Shown piece by piece: positions 57,401 to 64,000 of a DNA stretch of 64,000 nucleotides (position 1 is its first letter; every line of letters starts with the position of its first letter). The translations under genes were made by a program, and so were the position numbers. Origin of the DNA: Sialis fuliginosa (taxonomy: Eukaryota; Arthropoda; Insecta; Megaloptera; Sialidae); contig OY540822.1 of assembly GCA_961205875.1 (NCBI GenBank), positions 16,432,501 to 16,496,500 of the forward strand. The letters are read 5' to 3'. A model generated the notes under the pieces. The model did no database searches. It was not told where the DNA came from and worked only from the letters and a program-made list of their open reading frames with translations.

Positions 57401-59679
57401 TTTTCTAAAAATAAAATAATTATTGCGTTTATTATTAAAATTATTGTAATTATGGTAAATGTACCTTTTTATCGACAGGTTTAGCTTGCGCCACAGTCAT
57501 GAACATTTTATGGCACGTGGGTTTTATATCTGGTGGCAGTAAACTCGGATTTGATGCAACAAGCAAACTTGCTTTTAATTCAGGACTGTTCAATAAACAG
57601 TTGTTCAATGTTTCGCTTTGTTGTAAACATTCTTCGAGTGTCTTTTGTTCGCGACCTTCAGTAACCAGCATTATAACTTTCCCTATACCGTGTCTCCCGG
57701 TACGGCCTATTCTCTGGATCAATCTGACCGGAGACTTGTTAGCAATATCAAAACAAACAATCAGTTCTACGGCTGCAATATCGAGTCCCTCTTCACCTAC
57801 ACTTGTACACAGTAACGTGTTACATTCACCTGAACGAAATTTTGTCATCACCTAAAAAAAAACATCTTCATTTCAATACTTTTGTTAAAAAATTATGAAA
57901 CTTGAAGCACATACAAATAACTGCTGTCTTTGTGTTATTGAGCTCTGGCCCAAAAACATCCTTGGCCTTATGACAGGCCGACAACTCAGCAAGGCATTAT
58001 AAGCTTCAAGGACACTTTCACGGTATTCAAAAAATACAATAACTCGCGTTTCCGGTTCGTTCTTTAACTGTTTTTCAACTATGTCTCTTAATATTTTAAA
58101 TTTTGGGTGTCCTAAAACTATGTTACGTGATACCTGGAAAACAAAATGATTATTAAAAAAAACAACAAAAGGATGTACGGCAATGACTGTATTAAATACT
58201 TCAGGAATTGTTCCATCTGGTAACATTTCAATCTCTAAAGTGGTAACACCGATATAATTTTGTATACGTTCCAGTAATTGAGATAATTGTAAATTCTTTT
58301 GAATCCAACCTTTATCTTGATGATCTGAAATTAGTTTGTTTTTTAATAAAATTAATTAATTTAATGTGATCTATAAAATAAACCAACTGACCATTATAAA
58401 ATGAAATGAAACCACGGAAACCATGTTTGATTAATACATCATAAGCATGGTAAAGTGTTAAACAAAAGTTCAGATCTTGTAATATTGTAGGCTCTGGAGC
58501 TCTAAAAAGTTACAAATATTAAACTCAACGTATTTGGAAATATTTACATCAACTTACTTTCCTTGTCGTTGACAGTTTTGTTTGTAATGCTTTTGGACCA
58601 TAAAGATAGTTCCTTTGTGAAGATTTCTAGCGGATCCTTTGAAAATTCCGTAGTTTATTAATCTCCTAGTATATTGATCTAATATCTGAAACATAATTAT
58701 TATTTTCAGTTGAAGAGATACAGACATTACAACAACATACAAACATACTTTAATATATTCATTGATAACAGATTTCAGCATTTCACAGAATGGAACTACA
58801 ATTGTTTCGATCTTCCGTTCAAACACATAATCTCGGACATCTGGACTGGCTTCTGTCCTTACTTCCAATCTAGTGATATTGAGAGATTTCACTACTTCCA
58901 CGACTTGGTGCGATGTAGATCCCGGAGTCGCACTCAATGCCAGTATCCTTATGTGAGACAAATCATCTCCAAGATGCTTGACTACTTCGCAGTAAGCATG
59001 GTTGCCGCGAGCTCTGTGCGCCTCATCTACAACCAAACACCTTATCAAATGTTTGGGGCACACTTTTGATGCAAGATCAAACATCAAAACCTGCGGAGTT
59101 AGGAATATCACCCTCGCCTGGTTCCATACCTCGGTTCTGTTCTTGCTACGGATCTGGAATAACAAAGTAAATGAATAATCCAAACTCCAAACAAACAAAT
59201 GAATCAATTTCTTTTACAGATTACCTCTCCTGTAAGTTCTGCTATATGTTCTATTGGAAGTCCTGTGATTTGCCTGCAAGCTTCTTTTTGCTGAGTGACC
59301 AACGGTCTAGTTGGAGCCATGAATATCACCCGACCAGTTGGATACCAGCGATAAATGTTATACATCACGACAGCTGCTATCATTGTTTTGCCAAGACCTG
59401 TCGGTAAGCTTACCTAAAGATAATTGTGCATTTTAACATTATCATTTGTAAAATATTACAAATAAATCAATACTTACTAGAGTATTATTGAATAATGCTG
59501 TTTCAACAATATTGTATTGGTACTCTCGAATTGGAAAATTTGTTGGGTAGATCCATGATTTACTAGAATACTCATCCAGTCCTTTATGAAGATTAGTGAA
59601 ACTGAATGTTCCATAAATTAATTTTTATCATATTCATTAAATAATATTATATGTAAACTTACCTGTTATCATCTGTCAT
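54443..59679 (-). CDS. Fancm: FANCM/Hef-type DNA translocase
   Basis: Branch-migrating DEAH translocase of the Fanconi anaemia/fork-repair pathway. Seventeen exons: 59679-59663, 59601-59478, 59413-59225, 59153-58749, 58685-58558, 58501-58392, 58324-58200, 58133-57915, 57851-57465, 57404-57275, 57216-56980, 56926-55874, 55811-55245, 55157-55018, 54961-54804, 54737-54635 and 54571-54443, in phase, giving 1406 residues. Walker A LPTGLGKT (50-57), DEAH (153-156), SATPG, the FANCM-specific insert (LYHAYDVLIKHG) and QRIGRTGR (485-492) are all present. Exons 14-17 carry the conserved acidic segment (FLCTQAEVDSD, KIPQLPQMKINEVYSQN). The chain stops at SSDSD, with no ERCC4-like nuclease or helix-hairpin-helix domain, as reported for the fly protein. 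Exons 12 and 13 share duplicated ends. Intron 7 (66 nt) is readable in frame. Confidence 0.95.
55560..55750 (-). repeat. 33-bp coding repeat in FANCM exon 13
   Basis: About six copies of an 11-residue unit, LERSPVLSNSR with variants (LQRSPVL, FQRSPVL). One copy of the same unit occurs in exon 12 (LEKSPVLSNRK). Low-complexity Ser-Pro sites in a disordered linker. Confidence 0.9.
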
Positions 59680-60875
59680 TTTTGCTGTTTTTTTATAAAA
59701 ATTAGAAGAATAAATTATATTAAGTTTAATTAATACCTAAATATGTTATTATATTACATTTTAAAACTATCTTTAAGTATTCTGACCATTCTGACAGTCA
59801 TTTGTTTGGTTTGTCACGTGGTCCATAGATATCAACACGTGTGTTTATGAAAGTCTAATCTTTGGATTTTTTTATATGTATGTATGTATGTATACAAGTT
59901 ATAAAGTAACTTCCCTTTTTGAAAATCAAAATTAATGTTATGTAAAAATAAAAACAAACAAATAATTGGTACACAACTGAATTTAATTAATTTATAAATA
60001 TACAATACATGATTAAAACATAACAATATTACAGATGATCATAAATACAATTGAAAAAGAAAATTAGTAATAAGCCACATACCAAAAAAATAACAAGTTT
60101 CTTTGATATGAGGATTAGAAAATAAGTAAATTTTACATATAAAATATTACCTTCATACAGACCCTGTTAAATAATTTTATACAATATTTGATATTCATTT
60201 AACACTACGGAACAATCGTATAAAAATAATTCAGTTATTTGTTCCGTAACTATGCATAAATAATGAATTTAAATTGATATATGGAAATCTAGTATTTACA
60301 GTTACAATTTTATACATTAGGTACATCAATTAAAGTCTGTTAGCAACCAATAACATTTACCAGTCGTAATTAAAAAATTGCAAGTTGATGTTACCTTTAC
60401 AGTAATAACAATAGGAAATTTCAAATATTTATCAGAATATCAAATTTATGGATTAGGGAAAAAATACTGATTGTATACCAAGTTAAAACATATCGTAAAA
60501 ATATAATTTTCACACAGTCTCTCTTTATTTTACATATTCAATGTATTTGCCCATTGTTTCTCAGATAACAGTGGAGCGATATTATTGTGTTGAAATAACG
60601 CAAATGTAAAAATCATAGTAACTAGTAACAATACTGGCCAAGGTATAAAAATGCTTAAGTCCACATTGCACAATGTTTTATAAACATGCAGTTCATCAGT
60701 AAACCAATTAAATATTCAATCTTTTTGTTTTCTGAAAAATCAACAGGGTTATTTATTTCAATTAAAAATAATGCTAATTAAATATTGTGGACTTAAGTCA
60801 GTATAACTACTGGGTCACACGCTTATATTGTATTGTAAATCAAACAGTACATTTGATTTGAACCGGAATGGTTTA
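59680..60875. other. Intergenic region between FANCM and AP-1 mu
   Basis: AT-rich. Presumed FANCM promoter at the left and AP-1 mu 3'UTR at the right, with TTTATT at 60752-60757 as its likely poly(A) signal. No gene seen. Confidence 0.5.
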
Positions 60876-62144
60876 CTAATTAGTTCTGAGCTGGTAATCA
60901 CCATTCTGCGTGATATACCTGACCCAGGGCAAAGCTTGATAACCGCTCTTCTCTATAATCTTGAGATACCTAACTTGAATACCGGAAGTTGTAAAATACG
61001 GTATCTCAAACTTTACTTGAATGGGTGGCTTTCCTTCTACGTCCTCACATTCGACACTGGGCAAGCCAAAATGGGCTCGCATCAAATATTCCTTTCCTCC
61101 GGGGAAGGACTTGACAGACCACGTGATGGCATTCTGTTCTGGGGCGTATTTAACGCTCCCAACAGTTGTCTGGAATCTTGGCGAGTCTGCGTCTGCAGGG
61201 ACAGGAATCACTATTTCTACATTATTAGCTGTGGATCTTCGCTTGAACTGGGACTTGGCTTTAATCATGTACTCAACTCGACTGTGCGCGTGTCTTTCTA
61301 TCACTGATTCGATCCAGATCAGTGGTTTTACGTGAGTGTTCAGCCGATAGGACATAAGTTCAAACTCTCCATCAGGAGGAATGAAGGATATTGTGCGGTC
61401 ATTCTCAAATCTTGACAACCTCACGCATTGGTGGAATTTCACATCTTCTAGCTCGACAGACTTTGATTTACCTCTGCCTGTACTTTCAAATAATACTTTA
61501 TCGTTCAGTCCGAGACGCAGCTCTGGCATTCCTGAAAGGTACACTCTCATTTTGATGGCCCCGACTATCTCACTGCGCAAGACATTACCGTTTGCATTCG
61601 CCAGGAGGTTGACTGATTCTATCACGTCGAGGAACACTTCGTTCTTACGATATTTGATACCTTCAGAGCGCCACGAGACGGCATTGGTCACGGCTTGGGG
61701 GATTCGAGGCTGGATTTCAAGCTTGTGGCCTTCTTGCATGATGTACTCTTGCAAAATCTTGCTATCGGTCGTTTGGGGATACCCAAAGTCTAGCAGTTCA
61801 TCCATCAGTTCATATATTATGACAAAATTATCACGAATGCTTTCTTCTTCGAGTTCTTTGAAATATTCCATCATGACTCTGACTATTTTGTGAAGGAAAA
61901 CAAATACAAGCGCTATGTTTGCATTCTTTTTTGTTGTGGTCACGATAAACAAGTTGTTAGTCTTGATGTATGCAAAAGTACAATCCGATGTCTGGAGTAT
62001 GGGTGTCAGCAGACCTTCTTCTTCTTTTTCCATTAGTAGCGGCATGAATTTCTCGATTACGTTAGATTCCATGTCCCCACGATAATTGTGGGATATCAAA
62101 ACCTTGCCTTTCACGTCAAGAATATAAATAGCCGATATGGACAT
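60876..62144 (-). CDS. AP-1mu: AP-1 clathrin adaptor medium subunit mu
   Basis: 422 residues, the exact family length, from MSISAIYILDVKGKVLISHN to NGDYQLRTN. I placed the start at the second Met of the open frame (62144) because it gives the conserved N-terminus; the upstream ATG at 62186 would add 14 unconserved residues. The N-terminal longin domain (1-140) is followed by the mu homology domain (about 168-421) that binds YxxPhi sorting signals. The adaptor works in trans-Golgi/endosome clathrin transport. The CDS has no intron at all, unlike every other complete gene here, yet it is intact. It is divergent to POLR1A with 465 bp between the starts. Confidence 0.97.
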   Translation of the reverse strand: MSISAIYILDVKGKVLISHNYRGDMESNVIEKFMPLLMEKEEEGLLTPILQTSDCTFAYIKTNNLFIVTTTKKNANIALVFVFLHKIVRVMMEYFKELEEESIRDNFVIIYELMDELLDFGYPQTTDSKILQEYIMQEGHKLEIQPRIPQAVTNAVSWRSEGIKYRKNEVFLDVIESVNLLANANGNVLRSEIVGAIKMRVYLSGMPELRLGLNDKVLFESTGRGKSKSVELEDVKFHQCVRLSRFENDRTISFIPPDGEFELMSYRLNTHVKPLIWIESVIERHAHSRVEYMIKAKSQFKRRSTANNVEIVIPVPADADSPRFQTTVGSVKYAPEQNAITWSVKSFPGGKEYLMRAHFGLPSVECEDVEGKPPIQVKFEIPYFTTSGIQVRYLKIIEKSGYQALPWVRYITQNGDYQLRTN

Positions 62145-62609
62145 GGTGGTTAGGATTATAATTTTCTTCAAATCAAAAGTAAACAATAAATGTACTGATG
62201 TTAAAAGAAACCGTCACGCATTTTCCTTAAAATATTCTCATTTTGTGTATAAAATCGTCTTGAAAGTGCAGATATGACGTTGACAATTACTGACAGTAGA
62301 ACATATTCATTATTTCGACAATCGATACAATACTACCACACTATCTTGGTGTTACCGCGGCTACCGAATTGAAAACGTGTCTTATATCTATGGTACACAT
62401 ATGGTCACATTGTCACATTTTAAAATAATCAGGTTATGGTTATTCAAATATGAAACAAATTGATAACAAAGTTAAAAGATAGTATTTAAACACATATATT
62501 TTATGAATATGTAATAGTTATTAAGGTAATTTAAAACTATTTATTTATACTAATTACTCAAAGAACTAATAACATTCATTTTGTTTTTATTTTAGATCAA
62601 CATTTCAAA
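62145..62609. promoter_or_regulatory. Bidirectional promoter region, AP-1 mu and POLR1A
   Basis: 465 bp between divergent start codons. An acceptor-like TTTTATTTTAG at 62585-62595 lies 14 nt before the POLR1A ATG, suggesting a 5'UTR intron on that side. No specific motif identified. Confidence 0.45.
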
Positions 62610-63986
62610 ATGAGTTATCAATCAAAAACAGAGAACAATTCTAGAAACGTTTGTTTTCATTTAGAACCAGAAAGTATTACTATTGGCTCACTCACTTCTG
62701 AAGAACTATTAAAATTAAGTGTTCAGAAAATCCATTCTCCTTTTACGTTTGATGCACTTCAACATCCACTGTCTGGCGGTCTGTATGATCCTGCATTAGG
62801 GCCTGTATCAGGCCTCCACGGCCTTTGTACAACATGCTTACAGAATATCCACAACTGTCCAGGCCACATGGGCCATATAGAATTACCTGTTCCGGTAATA
62901 AACATAATATATTTCAAAGTTCTTGGACTGATTTTAAAAATGTCATGTATTTCTTGTCACAAGATACAAATACAGGGTAAGTCAAATCATTTTGTAATAT
63001 TATTTAATACATCTACAGTGATTGTATTTGTTTTAGACCACATAAAATCATCTTTTCAAATCATGATAAGTCTTGTGGAGAAAGGATTTGTTACGGAAGC
63101 TCACGAATTAGGTGCACAGATGCATTTAATCGGAGAAGAGACTCAACAAATCACAACTGAAGAATCAGAAAATGTTGTCTCCATTCCAACAGATCGAATA
63201 TTAAATAAATATGAAAATTTACTGATTCTCAACACAGGTAACATTTGAAAAAAAACAAAATATTCTGTTTAAATTAAAACAAATGTATTATTTCAGAAAA
63301 AATAGAAAACTATAACAACCAAGGTATGAAAATACAGTTAATCGATAATATGATCAAGAATTGTATAAAAGCAAAAAAAATATGCATACACTGTAAAAAG
63401 AGAATGGCTCGAATTCAAGCATTTCACAGGAGAATTATCATGACAGATCCATCTGAAGAGACATCCAAGTATAACAACTTAAATAGAATTTATAAATTAT
63501 TGTTTGATACTATTTATTTGTTTCAGTAAAGCAAAATACAAATATACCGAACCAAAAGTTATAATGGCTGATAAATTAAAGTGAGTTTTTATCCAAATAC
63601 ATTTTCATTAACAATATTGCTACATTTATTTTGTTTTTTGCAGAAAATTTGTTCGTTTGATATGGTTAAACGAATGTGAATTTCTAAAGACACTATTTAA
63701 CATATTTACAACAGTTAATATTGAATATCCCGTTGATATACTCTTTTACGATTATATTCCTGTAACACCACCGATTTGTAGACCTGTAAGTAAATAATAC
63801 AATAAATTAATATGCGGAAACGTTCATCGCTTCTTCTTTCTATTCCAGATTAATTTTCTAGATGGTATGATGGTAGAATATCCGACAACTTCTTTATATA
63901 AAAATATAATCCAGAATTGCACCCACATACGTACAGTAATCAAAATAGGAAAAGACGACCAAGAAGACATTGCCGATGAATCCAAG
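62610..63986 (+). CDS. POLR1A: RNA polymerase I largest subunit, N-terminal part
   Basis: Largest, catalytic subunit of Pol I, which transcribes pre-rRNA in the nucleolus. Visible exons: 62610-62976, 63037-63237, 63297-63468, 63527-63580, 63644-63785 and 63849-63986, the last followed by GTACTTT. The gene continues beyond the window. Phases agree and the part seen encodes about 358 residues. The clamp zinc site CTTCLQNIHNCPGHMGHIEL (CxxC-x6-CxxH) and GLYDPALGP identify Pol I rather than Pol II or III. A second Cys pair (CISCH) and a third (CIHCKKRMARI) follow the expected order. Confidence 0.95.
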
Positions 63987-64000
63987 GTACTTTATCAATT

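Noticed and set aside
60828-61893. Plus-strand ORFs up to 170 aa
   Set aside because: Antisense shadows of the AP-1 mu coding exon.
1-64000. tRNA and other small RNA genes
   Set aside because: I looked for cloverleaf and box motifs while reading and found none convincing; a covariance-model scan would be decisive.

Overview
This is an AT-rich, intron-containing eukaryotic window, almost certainly from an insect. Gene content, short introns and several hAT-like, foldback and Ty3/Gypsy-type repeats fit a hemipteran such as an aphid relative, but the species cannot be fixed from the sequence. Six conserved genes can be modelled. CAND1 (+, 28040-34065), HCF (+, 45337-52368), FANCM (-, 59679-54443), AP-1 mu (-, 62144-60876) and a cholinesterase-like protein (-, 43759-35020) are complete. 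RNA polymerase I subunit RPA1/POLR1A (+, from 62610) runs off the right edge. The exon models were built by hand from splice sites, and reading phase closes at every junction.

The left third (1 to about 21 kb) is an unusual accessory region. It is an array of very small genes and pseudogenes that encode a methyl-CpG-binding domain (MBD) of about 85 residues. The domain exon ends in phase 2. It is followed by a kit of short exons, most of them symmetric (phase 2-2), that encode acidic tails. The exons have near-identical intron borders, and copies carry different sets of them. Positions 2358-14955 form an almost perfect tandem repeat with a 4851-bp period and about 2.6 copies. Each unit holds four MBD copies (one intact with a splice donor, one intact without, two truncated), pieces of 28S rRNA, a CAND1 fragment fused in frame to an MBD, and the RNase H to integrase end of a Gypsy element. 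The fuller Gypsy remnant lies at 14091-16917. At 20823-21717 an inverted MBD copy abuts a scrambled, intron-containing CAND1 pseudogene.

Region by region: 1-14955 MBD/28S/Gypsy array; 14956-16917 Gypsy remnant; 17000-20855 further MBD-family exons; 20823-21717 inverted MBD plus pseudo-CAND1; 21718-26686 repeats and foldback elements; 26687-27457 a possible micro-exon gene; 28040-34065 CAND1; 35020-43759 the cholinesterase-like gene, whose introns hold a hAT-type MITE with 8-bp target duplications and a nested palindrome; 45337-52368 HCF; 54443-59679 FANCM; 60876-62144 intronless AP-1 mu; 62610 onward RPA1.

The conserved genes are ordinary housekeeping loci: ubiquitin-ligase exchange, chromatin/transcription co-regulation, replication-fork repair, trans-Golgi sorting and rRNA transcription. 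They do not form one pathway. The MBD array is the part of the window most likely to be undescribed. Its exact repetition could be a very recent amplification or an assembly artefact and must be checked with long reads.
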